Shown here: in pieces, positions 39,641-48,287 of the stretch
Layout: every line of letters begins with the position of its first letter
Numbering within the stretch: the first letter of the stretch is position 1
Assembly: GCA_036387335.1 (NCBI GenBank)
Contig: DASVTZ010000153.1
Location: 1 to 64,000, forward strand
DNA length: 64,000 nt
From: Longimicrobium sp.
GTDB taxonomy: Bacteria; Gemmatimonadota; Gemmatimonadetes; Longimicrobiales; Longimicrobiaceae
Reading direction: 5' to 3'
The notes under the pieces: model-generated
What the model saw: only the letters and a program-made list of their open reading frames with translations
What the model was told of the DNA's origin: nothing
Database searches by the model: none
Position numbers and translations under genes: made by a program

Positions 39641-40945
39641 TCAGCTTTTCGTGCGCCGGCCGTAGAGCGCCATCAGCGGCGTCACCGAGATGCCGTGCGC
39701 CACCGTGGAGACGGCGACGGTGGCGAGGACCAGCTCGGCGAGCGGGCGGCTCAGCTCCTCGGGAAGGCCGTGCTGCATGGCGAAGGTGAGGTAGTACACG
39801 GAGCCGATCCCCCGGATGCCGAACCACCCGATCATCCCACGCTGCAGCCCGGTGCTGCGCGACCCCACCAGCCCCGCGTACACCGAGAGCGGGCGGATGA
39901 CGAGGAAGAGGAGGGGGATGAACCAGAGCGCGACGGCCGGAAGGAAGTGCCAGGAGATCATCCCTCCCAGCAGGAGGACGACGGTGAACTCGCCGATGCG
40001 CTCGAGCTGCTCGGTGAAGCCGAGTGCGGCCTGCGCCATGTAGGCGGGCGCCGTGTCCTTGTCGGTCGCCATCTCCTCCACGTCGATGGAGTGCGCGGCG
40101 GCCGCGACGTCCTCCGGGGGAGCGTCGCCGCCCGACTCGCGGCGCTCGATGCGGCGCAGAGCGAGCCCCGCCGCGAACACGGCCAGGAAGCCGTAGCCGC
40201 TCACCAGGAGCGCCATCCCGTAGGCGAGCGCGATGAGGCCGAGCGCCAGGAAGTCGTCCAGCCCCACCGCCTCGCGGTGCACCCTGCGCAGGTGCAGGAC
40301 GAGCCGTCCGACGAGCGTCCCCAGCACGGCGCCCACCGCGAGCCCGGCGACGACCGCCCACACCAGGTCCACCGCGAACCAGCGCCAGCCCATCTCCCCC
40401 ATCTCGTGCAGCCCCAGGAGCCCCAATCCGAGCATCACGAACGGAAAGGCGCTGCCGTCGTTGAGGCCGGCCTCGCCGGTGAGGCCGAAGCGCAGCCGGT
40501 CGCGGTCGGCGGCGTGCGTAACCTGCACGTCGGAGGCGAGCACGGGGTCGGTGGGGGCGAGGATGGCGCCCAGCAGGACCGCCGCGCCCACGGGCAGCCC
40601 CATGGCGAACACCCCCAGCAGCGTCACCAGCCCCACCGTGATGGTCATGGAGAGGGTGGCGAGCCGCACGGGAAGGATCCAGCGGCCGTCGAGCAGCGGC
40701 GCACGCAGCTTGAGCCCGGCCGCGAAGAGCGACACGAGCACCGCGATCTCGGTGACGCGCTCCCACACGGCCGACTGCTCGTATACGTCGAGGCTCAGGA
40801 GCCCCGCGCCGTACGGGCCGAGCGCGAATCCGGCCGCCAGGTAGAGCATCGCGGTGGAGAGCGGCAGCCGGGCCACGATCGACCGCGAGAGCGCCATGGC
40901 GACCAGGAGGACGCCCACCACCAGGAACCAGATCGCCCCTTTCAT
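39641..40945 (-). CDS. CPA1-type Na+(K+)/H+ antiporter
   Basis: 434-aa inner-membrane antiporter with about 12 helices. APTDPVLASD and GEAGLNDGSAFPFV are the CPA1 transport-site motifs with the conserved Asp/Asn-Asp. Short cytoplasmic C-terminus, so no regulatory domain. The ATG at 40945 has AAGGGGATG context and starts with a hydrophobic helix. It likely exchanges Na+ or K+ for protons for pH homeostasis. Confidence 0.88.
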   Translation of the reverse strand: MKGAIWFLVVGVLLVAMALSRSIVARLPLSTAMLYLAAGFALGPYGAGLLSLDVYEQSAVWERVTEIAVLVSLFAAGLKLRAPLLDGRWILPVRLATLSMTITVGLVTLLGVFAMGLPVGAAVLLGAILAPTDPVLASDVQVTHAADRDRLRFGLTGEAGLNDGSAFPFVMLGLGLLGLHEMGEMGWRWFAVDLVWAVVAGLAVGAVLGTLVGRLVLHLRRVHREAVGLDDFLALGLIALAYGMALLVSGYGFLAVFAAGLALRRIERRESGGDAPPEDVAAAAHSIDVEEMATDKDTAPAYMAQAALGFTEQLERIGEFTVVLLLGGMISWHFLPAVALWFIPLLFLVIRPLSVYAGLVGSRSTGLQRGMIGWFGIRGIGSVYYLTFAMQHGLPEELSRPLAELVLATVAVSTVAHGISVTPLMALYGRRTKS

Positions 40946-41015
40946 CCCCTTCGCGGCTCGGGTATCAGAACACGAGCCGGGCGGCGGAGGCACGAAACAG
41001 GCCGACCGAATTTGT

Positions 41016-41085
41016 CTCACGCGGAGGCGCGGAGACACGGAGGAGCTGGCGGAGTTCTCTCTGCGTCTCCGCGTCTCCGCGTGAG
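41016..41085. repeat. Inverted repeat, family E copy 3
   Basis: Arms beginning CTCACGCGGAGGCG and ending GTCTCCGCGTGAG, with a few mismatches. It lies between the start of the antiporter gene and the stop of the aldolase gene upstream. Confidence 0.8.
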
Positions 41086-41104
41086 CCCCGTTGTTTTTTG
41101 TCGG

Positions 41105-42016
41105 TCAGGAGAGAGCGGCCGCGCCCAGCCCCGCCGCCTGGAGCGCTTCGCGGACTCGCTCGCGGTCCTTGCTCCGGAGCGGCTTGAGCGGCGCGCGGAG
41201 GGGGCCGCCGTGCATTCCGAGCAGCTCCAGCGCGGCCTTCATCCCGGGCACGCCCAGCTCGGCCACCACGGCGCGATGGAGCGGAGCGAGGCGCTCCTGC
41301 AGGCGGCCCGCGTCGCCCAAGCGGCCTTCGGTGAAGGCGCGCGCGAGCTCGGCGCACTCGGCGGGGGCGAGGAGGGAGACGGCCAGGATGCCGCCCACCG
41401 CGCCCATCTCCAGCGCGGCGTAGAGGATGGCGCCGCTGCCGGCGAGCACCTGGCACCGCTTGCCGCACGCCTCCACCAGCGCGCCCAGCGTGCGCAGGTC
41501 GCCGTGCGAGTCCTTGATCCCCACGATGTTGGGATGTTTGGCCAGCTCGCCCACCAGCCCGGCGGGGAGCTCGGCGCCGCTGAAGCGGGGCGGCACCTGG
41601 TACAGGATCACCGGCACCGGCGAGCCCTCCGCCACCGCGAGGTAGTGGTCGCGCAGCGCCTCTGGGGTCAGGAGCGGGCGGTAGTAGCCGGGCGGCTGCA
41701 CGAGCACCGCGTCGGCGCCCTCCGCGGCGACGGCGCGGGTCATCCGCAGGGTGGCACGGGTGGATTCGGCGCCGGTGCCGGCCAGGAGGAGGCGCCCCGC
41801 ATCCAGCACCCCGCGCACGCCGGCGGTGAGGCGCGCGCGCTCGTCCTCGTCCAGCAGCGGCCCCTCGCCCGTGGAGCCAAAGAGCACCACGCCGGAGAGC
41901 GGCGCCTCCATCCACGCGCGCACGTTGGCGCGCAGCGACACCAGGTCGGCATCGCCCGTCACCGGGTCGAAGGGAGTCGTGGCGGGCGCGAACACGCCGC
42001 TGAGGTCCAGTTTCAT
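41105..42016 (-). CDS. DapA-family (dihydrodipicolinate synthase-like) aldolase
   Basis: 303-aa TIM-barrel class I aldolase. GVVLFGSTGEGPLL is the substrate-binding GTTGE-like motif, LYQVPPRF has the catalytic Tyr, and VGIKDSHGDL the Schiff-base Lys. The IKDSHGD context is nearer to 4-hydroxy-2-oxoglutarate aldolase-type members than to true DapA, so its role in lysine synthesis is doubtful. No neighbouring lysine genes. Confidence 0.82.
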   Translation of the reverse strand: MKLDLSGVFAPATTPFDPVTGDADLVSLRANVRAWMEAPLSGVVLFGSTGEGPLLDEDERARLTAGVRGVLDAGRLLLAGTGAESTRATLRMTRAVAAEGADAVLVQPPGYYRPLLTPEALRDHYLAVAEGSPVPVILYQVPPRFSGAELPAGLVGELAKHPNIVGIKDSHGDLRTLGALVEACGKRCQVLAGSGAILYAALEMGAVGGILAVSLLAPAECAELARAFTEGRLGDAGRLQERLAPLHRAVVAELGVPGMKAALELLGMHGGPLRAPLKPLRSKDRERVREALQAAGLGAAALS

Positions 42017-42081
42017 CGGTCACATCCCTCGTTCGAAAACAGTAGCGTGGGGCTGCAAACATAGCCCCCCAGGCCCCCTAT

Positions 42082-42277
42082 TGTCATCCTGAGGGAGCCG
42101 CCCACCCAGATGTCGGCGGCGCGCTCCGGACTCCCTGCGGCGACCGAAGGATCTAGCCGGCGAGGCAGGAGAATGGCGCGCGATGGCGGGCCTCTCGCTA
42201 CGCGCAGTAGATCCTTCGCTACGCGCCAGAGTACGGAGACGTGGAGAGGACGGTGAGGCGCGTCGCTCAGGATGACA
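42082..42277. repeat. 196-bp palindromic repeat (family A copy 4)
   Basis: Same borders (TGTCATCCTGAGGGAG and its complement) and internal segments as at 18204. It occupies most of the 376-bp divergent gap between the aldolase and the M1 peptidase gene. No gene is seen in the gap; the last 110 bp before 42393 are unremarkable. Confidence 0.9.
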
Positions 42278-42392
42278 GGGTACGGCCCCACGCCGGTTCC
42301 TCGCCCTCAACCTTCGCGTACGCTGCCTGCGGTTCCCCGTTCCCCGTCTCCGCCGTACATTCCCCGGCGCACCACAACCCGGAGAACCGTAC

Positions 42393-44366
42393 GTGCACAA
42401 GACAGCCGCAATCGTTCTGCTCCTCGCATCGGCGTGCGCGCCGGGCGGGCGCCGCGCCGCGGAGCCAGCGCCGCGCGACACCATCACGCGCCCCATCCTG
42501 CGCGCCGTGCCGACGACGCAGGGGTACCGGCAGGCGCTGCACGCGGGGACGCGCACCGCCACGGGGCAGCCCGGCCCGCGCTACTGGCAGCAGGCGGTGT
42601 CGTACCGCATCGAGGCCGAGCTGAACCCGTCGAGCGCCGAGCTGCGCGGCCGCGAGCGCATCGTGTACCGCAACCGCTCGCCCGAGGCGCTCACCTCGGT
42701 CGTCCTGAACCTGTACCAGAACATCTTCACCGAGACGGCGCGCCGGAACCGCGTCATCGTCGCGCCCACGGGCGGGGTGACGCTGGGACGCGTGGCGGTG
42801 GAAGGGCGCGAGCTGCGCCCCGTCGCGACCGGGCAGATCGGCGTGGTGACGCCCGTGCGCACCCCGGCGACCGGGTACGAGGTGGCGGGCACGCTCGCGC
42901 GGCTGACCCTTCCCCGCCCGGTCGCGACCGGCGACAGCACGGTGCTGGAGATCGAGTGGAGCTACCGCGTTCCCCCGGCCGGGACGTTCCGCACGGCGTA
43001 CGAGGACGCGCTGGGAGGGCGGGCGTTCAACGTGGCGCAGTGGTATCCGCAGGTCGCGACGTTCGACGACGTGATCGGATGGGACGCCACGCCGTACCTG
43101 GGAGACGGCGAGTTCTACCTGGAGTACGGCGACTTCGACGTCGCCATCACCCTCCCCGCCGGGCACCTGGTGGGCGCCACCGGCATCCTGCAGAACCCCG
43201 GCGAGGTGCTGACCCCCGAGGCCGCCGCCCGCCTGGCCCGCGCCGCCACCACGGACAGCATCGTGCGCGTGGTGACCGAGGCGGAGCGCGCCGCCGGACG
43301 CGCCACGCGCACCGGCAGCCGCCTCACCTGGCGCTTTCGCGCGGAGAACGTGCGCGACTTCGCCTTCGCCGCCTCCGACCGCTACCTGTGGGACGCCGCG
43401 CGCACGTCGGCGGCGGGGCGGACGGTGCTCGTCCATGCGCTCTACCGCGCCGGCGCGCCGCACTGGGACGAAGCGGCGCGCTTCGCGCAGCACTCGATCG
43501 GCTTCTTCAGCGACCGCCTGGTGCCGTACGCGTACCCACAGGCCACCGTCGCGGAGGGGCCGATCGGCGGGATGGAGTACCCGATGCTGGTGTTCATCCC
43601 ACGCGCCCGCGAGCGCGCGGACCTGCACAGCGTCATCGCGCACGAGCTGGCGCACGAGTGGTTCCCCATGATGGTGGGCTCGGACGAGGCGTCGTTCGCG
43701 TGGATGGACGAGGGGCTGACGACGTTCCACGAAGACGAGGGGCGCGAGGCGTTCTTCCCCGGCACGCGCGCGCACGACGAGACCCGCGACGCGTACCTGC
43801 GCGTGGCCGGCCGCGACAACGAGGTGCCACTCATGCGCCACACCGACCTCGTTTCTCCGTACGGGGCGCGCACGGTGGCGGCGTACAGCAAGCCGGGGAC
43901 GATGCTGGTGGCGCTGCGCGGCGTCGTGGGCGCGGAGACCTTCGACCGCGCCATGCGCACCTACGCCACCGAGTGGATGTTCAAGCACCCGTACCCGTGG
44001 GACTTCTTCAACACGTTCGAGCGCGTGGCCGGGCGCGATCTGGACTGGTTCTTCTATCCCTGGTGGTTCGAGACGGGGACGCTGGACTTCGCCGTGGGCG
44101 CGGTGCGTGCCGTGGACGGCGGCGTGGAGGTGACGATCACGGACCTGGGCGACATCCCCGCGCCGATCCGCGTGACCGCCACGGGCGAGGGCGGCGCATC
44201 GGCTAGCGTGGACATCCCGCTGGAAAGCTGGACCGGCGCGCGCACCCGCACGGCGACCTTTACCCTGCCGCTCGGCGCCGCGCCGGTACGGGTCGAAGTG
44301 GACCCCGCGGGCACCTTGCCGGACGTGAACCGCGCCAACAACGTGTGGCCCGCTGCGGCACCCTGA
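42393..44366 (+). CDS. M1-family metallopeptidase (lipoprotein)
   Basis: 657-aa exported zinc peptidase. Lipobox ASAC near residue 15. The gluzincin site is complete: GGMEYPM, H417-E-L-A-H421 and the third ligand E440 in WMDEGLTTF, matching HEXXH-x18-E. The last 100 residues are a beta domain (VDGGVEVTITDLGDIPAPI). Probably an outer-membrane-attached aminopeptidase for peptide use. Start is GTG 42393 with GGAGA 7 bases upstream. A DUF4015 gene follows 26 bp later. Confidence 0.88.
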   Translation: MHKTAAIVLLLASACAPGGRRAAEPAPRDTITRPILRAVPTTQGYRQALHAGTRTATGQPGPRYWQQAVSYRIEAELNPSSAELRGRERIVYRNRSPEALTSVVLNLYQNIFTETARRNRVIVAPTGGVTLGRVAVEGRELRPVATGQIGVVTPVRTPATGYEVAGTLARLTLPRPVATGDSTVLEIEWSYRVPPAGTFRTAYEDALGGRAFNVAQWYPQVATFDDVIGWDATPYLGDGEFYLEYGDFDVAITLPAGHLVGATGILQNPGEVLTPEAAARLARAATTDSIVRVVTEAERAAGRATRTGSRLTWRFRAENVRDFAFAASDRYLWDAARTSAAGRTVLVHALYRAGAPHWDEAARFAQHSIGFFSDRLVPYAYPQATVAEGPIGGMEYPMLVFIPRARERADLHSVIAHELAHEWFPMMVGSDEASFAWMDEGLTTFHEDEGREAFFPGTRAHDETRDAYLRVAGRDNEVPLMRHTDLVSPYGARTVAAYSKPGTMLVALRGVVGAETFDRAMRTYATEWMFKHPYPWDFFNTFERVAGRDLDWFFYPWWFETGTLDFAVGAVRAVDGGVEVTITDLGDIPAPIRVTATGEGGASASVDIPLESWTGARTRTATFTLPLGAAPVRVEVDPAGTLPDVNRANNVWPAAAP

Positions 44367-44392
44367 ACATCAACGGACGGAACCCTCAAACG

Positions 44393-45802
44393 ATGCACAC
44401 TTCGATGAAGACCAGGCTTCCGCTCGCCCTCCTCTGCGCCCTTCCGCTGTGGGCCGCATGCGGCGACAAGGCGGGCGGCGCGGCGGAAAAGGGGAAAACC
44501 GCGGGGGGCGAGGCAAAGGCGACCGCAGACACCGGCCGCGCCGCCGCCGCGCCCGGCGACGACCGGAGCACGGTGGGCAACGAGGCGGTGCGGGGCAAAG
44601 CGCCGCCCATCATCCGCGGCCTGTACATCAACGCCTACGCGGCGGGGTCGCGCGCGCGCCTTCCCAAGCTCCTCAAGATGGCGGACGAGACGGAGATCAA
44701 CGCCTTCGTAATCGACGTCAAGGACGAAAAGGGGATCCGCTACCAGACGGCGCTGGAGCTTCCCAGGCAGCTCGCGCAGCCGGGCGAAGTGGCGATCCGC
44801 AACCTCCCCGCCCTGATGGACTCGATGCGGGCGCACAAGATCTGGACGATCGCGCGCATCGTCGTCTTCAAGGACCCGATCCTCAGCAAGGCGCGGCCGG
44901 ACTGGTCCGTGAAGCGGGCGGGCGGGGCGCTCTGGGTGGACAAGGCGGGGAACACCTGGGTGAGCCCCTGGGACGAGAACGTGTGGGACTACAACCTTGA
45001 CATCGCGGAGGAGGTGGCGCGCGCCGGCTTCAACGAGATCCAGTTCGACTACGTGCGCTTCGCCGAGCCGTACCGCAGCCTGCCGCCGCAGGTGCATCCC
45101 AAGGCGCGCGGCGCCCGCGCGGACGCCATCGCGGCCTTCCTCAACGAGGCCAAGCGGCGCCTGCACCCGCTGGGCGTCACCGTCACGGCGGACGTCTTCG
45201 GCCTGGTGCCCAACGAGGCGGGCGACGTGAACATCGGCCAGCAGTGGGAGACGGTGGCCGCGACGGCGGACCACATCCTTCCCATGATGTACCCGTCGCA
45301 CTACTTCCCCACGCACCTGCCGGGGGTGCGCCGGCCGGACCTGATGCCGTACGACGTGCTCTTCAAGTCCGCGGGGATGGCGCGCCTCCGCAACGACCGG
45401 CTGCAGGAGGCGGGGGTTCGCCCGGCGCGGGTGATGCCGTGGCTGCAGGCTTTCTCGGCCACCTGGCTCGGCCGCAACCACCAGACGTACGGCCCCGACC
45501 AGATCCGCCAGCAGAAGCAGGGCGTGTACGACGTGGGCTTCGACGACTGGGTGCTCTGGCATCCCGGCTCCAAGTACGAGCCGTTCCTGGCCGGCCTGGA
45601 GCGCGGTGAGCCCCAATCGCGCAGGAAGCCCCAGTACACCCCGCCCGCCGATGTCCTCCAGTGGGTGAACCGCTTCGAGCGCGAGGGTGTGCGCGCGGCC
45701 CGCGACAAGGCCGTGCAGCAGGCTCACGGCGACGTGACGGACCCCGCCGCCGCCCAGGCCGCCCGCACCGGCCGCACTGAGCCGGCGAAGCCGAAGCCGT
45801 AG
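44393..45802 (+). CDS. Putative glycoside hydrolase (DUF4015) lipoprotein
   Basis: 469 aa. Signal with lipobox LWAAC, a Lys/Gly/Ala linker, then a TIM-barrel of the DUF4015 putative glycosidase family: GLYINAYAAGSRARLPKLLKM, INAFVIDVKDEKG, FNEIQFDYVRF with acidic barrel residues, and VTADVFGLVPN. Substrate unknown. The tail is Ala/Lys-rich. Probably co-transcribed with the M1 peptidase. Confidence 0.85.
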   Translation: MHTSMKTRLPLALLCALPLWAACGDKAGGAAEKGKTAGGEAKATADTGRAAAAPGDDRSTVGNEAVRGKAPPIIRGLYINAYAAGSRARLPKLLKMADETEINAFVIDVKDEKGIRYQTALELPRQLAQPGEVAIRNLPALMDSMRAHKIWTIARIVVFKDPILSKARPDWSVKRAGGALWVDKAGNTWVSPWDENVWDYNLDIAEEVARAGFNEIQFDYVRFAEPYRSLPPQVHPKARGARADAIAAFLNEAKRRLHPLGVTVTADVFGLVPNEAGDVNIGQQWETVAATADHILPMMYPSHYFPTHLPGVRRPDLMPYDVLFKSAGMARLRNDRLQEAGVRPARVMPWLQAFSATWLGRNHQTYGPDQIRQQKQGVYDVGFDDWVLWHPGSKYEPFLAGLERGEPQSRRKPQYTPPADVLQWVNRFEREGVRAARDKAVQQAHGDVTDPAAAQAARTGRTEPAKPKP

Positions 45803-46150
45803 AGGGCCCCTCCCCCGGGCGTCGAACCGCGCGGGTTCCCCCTCTCCCCGGCCCTCTCCCCCGCAAGCGGGGGAAAGGGTGCACTCCGCCCCTGCCACGG
45901 CATCCGTGGCACGGAAACCAATGCTCGGTAGGGGCAGACCTGCGTGTCTGCCCGCCCTTGCCGCGACGCGACCTCCGCCCTCCGCACCGATCCACGTAGG
46001 GGCCGCCCCGCGTGGCTGCCCGTCCCCTCCTCCGCACCGCCCTCCGCAGCGCACATCGGACCTCCGCCCCCTCGCCCGATGACAGGAGGGCGCAGCCCTC
46101 TCCTGTTATCGGGAGAGGGGGCAGTCGAGTGTAACGAGACGGGGGTGAGG
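45803..46150. repeat. Family C/D and B repeat cluster
   Basis: GC-rich hairpin remnants at 45803-45885, family B hairpins at 45928-45953 and 45996-46023 (68 bp apart, both GTAGGGGC orientation), and a family C element at 46066-46125. No gene in this gap up to DoxX. Confidence 0.8.
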
Positions 46151-46242
46151 GCCTCATGTCGATCCGCGCACCCTTCCTTCGTCGCACAGGTAGACCCGGG
46201 GCTGACACCCGGCCAACCAAGACCCTGCGCGGAGATAGAACG

Positions 46243-46662
46243 ATGACGTCCACGACACTGGCGAGCGAGCAGACCCTGGCGGTGGGCACGCAAACCCACA
46301 AGGCTTCGGAAGTTCTGCTGTGGGGCGTGCAGGTGGTGCTCGCGCTGGTCTTCCTGTTCGCCGGCGTGATGAAGCTCATAACGCCGTTCGAGGTGCTCCA
46401 GGCGCAGTCGACCGTCTCCGTCTCGCTGCTACGCTTCATCGGCGTGTGCGAGGTGCTGGGGGCGCTGGGCCTGGTGCTCCCCGGCCTCTTCCGCATCCAC
46501 CAGTTCCTGACCCCGCTCGCCGCCGCCGGCCTGACGATCATCATGACGGGCGCGGTGGTCCTCACCGCCCTCGGCGACGTGTCGATGGCGGCGATTCCGC
46601 TGGTGGTGGGGATGCTCACGTCGTTCGTCGCCCACGCGCGCTGGCAGCGGCTGCCGCGCTGA
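46243..46662 (+). CDS. DoxX-like membrane protein
   Basis: 139-aa protein with four transmembrane helices (LLWGVQVVLALVFLFAGVMK, FIGVCEVLGALGLVLPGLF, LTPLAAAGLTIIMTGAVVL, IPLVVGMLTSFVAH), typical of DoxX/DoxD-like proteins. Members are linked to redox or sulfur stress but biochemical roles vary. GGAGATAG precedes ATG 46243. Confidence 0.82.
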   Translation: MTSTTLASEQTLAVGTQTHKASEVLLWGVQVVLALVFLFAGVMKLITPFEVLQAQSTVSVSLLRFIGVCEVLGALGLVLPGLFRIHQFLTPLAAAGLTIIMTGAVVLTALGDVSMAAIPLVVGMLTSFVAHARWQRLPR

Positions 46663-46690
46663 ACCGCCGAGGAACGTGCGGGACGAGGGA

Positions 46691-46854
46691 GGGCGGACAC
46701 GCAGGTCCGCCCCTACAGGATTCGTGGTCAGCGGCAGGGTGGCGGAGCGGCGGCGGGCACGGGCGGCCACACGGGGCCGCCCCTACGGGATTGGTGGTGA
46801 GACACCGAATGGCGGCGCAGAGGCGGGCACGGGCGCGATGAATCGCGCCCCTAC
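46691..46854. repeat. Family B hairpin array, 3 hairpins
   Basis: Hairpins at 46691-46715, 46755-46786 and 46825-46854, periods 64 and 70 bp, all ending CCCCTAC. The spacers between them are also similar (GGATTNGTGGT, GGCGG). No gene between DoxX and the IS. Confidence 0.85.
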
Positions 46855-46892
46855 GGGACCTGTGCAGCCCGGACGGATACATGCAAAACCCC

Positions 46893-46900
46893 CTCCCCCA
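46893..46900. repeat. IS target-site duplication, left copy
   Basis: CTCCCCCA immediately left of the IS terminal repeat, duplicated at 48227-48234. Confidence 0.85.
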
Positions 46901-48226
46901 GCACTGCTGTCCGGTTATAAGTCCAGTAGTAGCAACTGGTTAGCGGAGGGGTTTTTGAGATCGGCGAAATTGGGTGAGCCGAGTGCTTGTTCTAGCGGGA
47001 TTCGCTCGAAAAGAGAGAGGCTCAGGATCTGTAGCAAAGTGTAGAGATCCCGCTCGATGCCAAGCCGCTTCCGGACGATGGCGATGATCAGGTACACGGA
47101 GATGGCGATCCAGATCTGGGTGCTGACGGCGTTGGGGCTTCTCCCGTAGAACGCCTTGATCCGGAGGTGCTGCTTGATCCACTTGAAGAAGAGTTCGATG
47201 CGCCAGCGTGACTTGTAGAGCTTGGTGATCGTGAGCGCCGGCAGATCGAAGTCGTTGGTGATGAAGACATATCCCCTGCCCGTCTCCGGGTCTTTGTAGC
47301 GGACGCGGCGCAGGTGCTCAGGGTACTTCCTGGCTGTAGCGGCAATCGCGAGCACCACGGTCTGGTCGCAGATGAGGCCAGTGCTCCGGTCTACAGGACG
47401 CGAGTAGATCCTGCGAAGCTTCTGGTTCTTCTTCGCACGGGTGACGAAGATCGCTTTTGCCTGGTTCAGCCGATGCAGCCGCACGAAGTCGAGGTAGGCG
47501 CGGTCGAAGACGTAGATGGAGCCGGGCTCGGGCGTCAACGCGTCGAGGATGTGCGAATCCGCAAGGTTGCCGGCTGTGATCCGGGCGAACGCGGGGATGG
47601 GGCCGCGCAGGTCCAGCAGCGTGTGGAGCTTCACGCCGGAGACGTGCTTCTGGAAGCGAGCCCATGGGAAGAGCTCGATGCAGAACTCGATGATCGTCGC
47701 GTCCAGCGCGTAGACGGTGTGTTCGAGATCGAGATCCAGAGGCTCGCCCGCGTACAGGCGGCGTGCTTCGGCGATGAGCCCCTGAGCAAAGTCGGCGTAG
47801 ATCCTCCAGTCCCGCTGCTCGTTCGCGTCGGCGAGGGTGCTGCGCGACACGTTCCCACGAATGCCCATGTGGTACAGGCGATCGGGCAGGGCGCTCAGGC
47901 AGGCTTCGATGTCGCGCAGGCTTTCACGATAGGTGAGCTGGGCGAAGGCCATGACCAGGAACTGGTCTCGGCAGCTAAAGGTGCGGACGCGGTGATTGCC
48001 CTGATACCGCCGGATGCAACGGTCCAGCGCATCGCGGGAAGCATGGGCGATCAACTGCGAGAAGATGGTGCTGCCCTCGTTCATTCGGCGCTCCTGTCTA
48101 GGGTTCCAGACAGAATGACGAAGGGGCGGCACCGACTTCAAATCGGCGCGGGCTGATTTTCTTTGTAACTAGCTACCATGCTGTCAGTTACAGAAGCATC
48201 TACTTACGTTAGCCGGACAGCAGTGC
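46901..48226. mobile_element. Intact IS4-family insertion sequence, 1326 bp
   Basis: Bounded by perfect 14-bp terminal inverted repeats (GCACTGCTGTCCGG at 46901-46914; its complement at 48213-48226) and an 8-bp target duplication CTCCCCCA on each side. It contains one full transposase gene. The 8-bp duplication and YREK motif fit IS4-family subgroups. It sits inside a host repeat of the type seen intact at 26027-26090, so insertion is recent relative to that repeat's decay. Confidence 0.93.
46915..48084 (-). CDS. IS4-family transposase
   Basis: 389-aa DDE transposase. The catalytic Asp are in VYALDATIIEF and IYVFDRAYLDF; the Glu is in the YREK signature YKSRWRIELFFKWIK (Y-x2-R-x3-E-x6-K) near the C-terminus. 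The N-terminal part is a helical DNA-binding domain. Start ATG 48084 follows AGGAGCGCC. The stop lies one base inside the left terminal repeat. No frameshift, so probably active. Confidence 0.93.
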   Translation of the reverse strand: MNEGSTIFSQLIAHASRDALDRCIRRYQGNHRVRTFSCRDQFLVMAFAQLTYRESLRDIEACLSALPDRLYHMGIRGNVSRSTLADANEQRDWRIYADFAQGLIAEARRLYAGEPLDLDLEHTVYALDATIIEFCIELFPWARFQKHVSGVKLHTLLDLRGPIPAFARITAGNLADSHILDALTPEPGSIYVFDRAYLDFVRLHRLNQAKAIFVTRAKKNQKLRRIYSRPVDRSTGLICDQTVVLAIAATARKYPEHLRRVRYKDPETGRGYVFITNDFDLPALTITKLYKSRWRIELFFKWIKQHLRIKAFYGRSPNAVSTQIWIAISVYLIIAIVRKRLGIERDLYTLLQILSLSLFERIPLEQALGSPNFADLKNPSANQLLLLDL

Positions 48227-48287
48227 CTCCCCCAGGCAGTTATGGGGGAGGGGGATGCGTCGCGGAGCGACGCTGGGGGTGGGGGCC
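48227..48287. repeat. Right half of the IS-interrupted host repeat
   Basis: Begins with the right target duplication (48227-48234) and continues as CAGGCAGTTATGGGGGAGG and the GTCGCGGAGCGACGC hairpin. Joined to the left half at 46884-46892 it recreates the complement of the repeat at 26027-26090. Confidence 0.85.

Noticed and set aside
41105-42016. Calling the gene dapA.
   Set aside because: Family motif is present but details and context do not support lysine synthesis.
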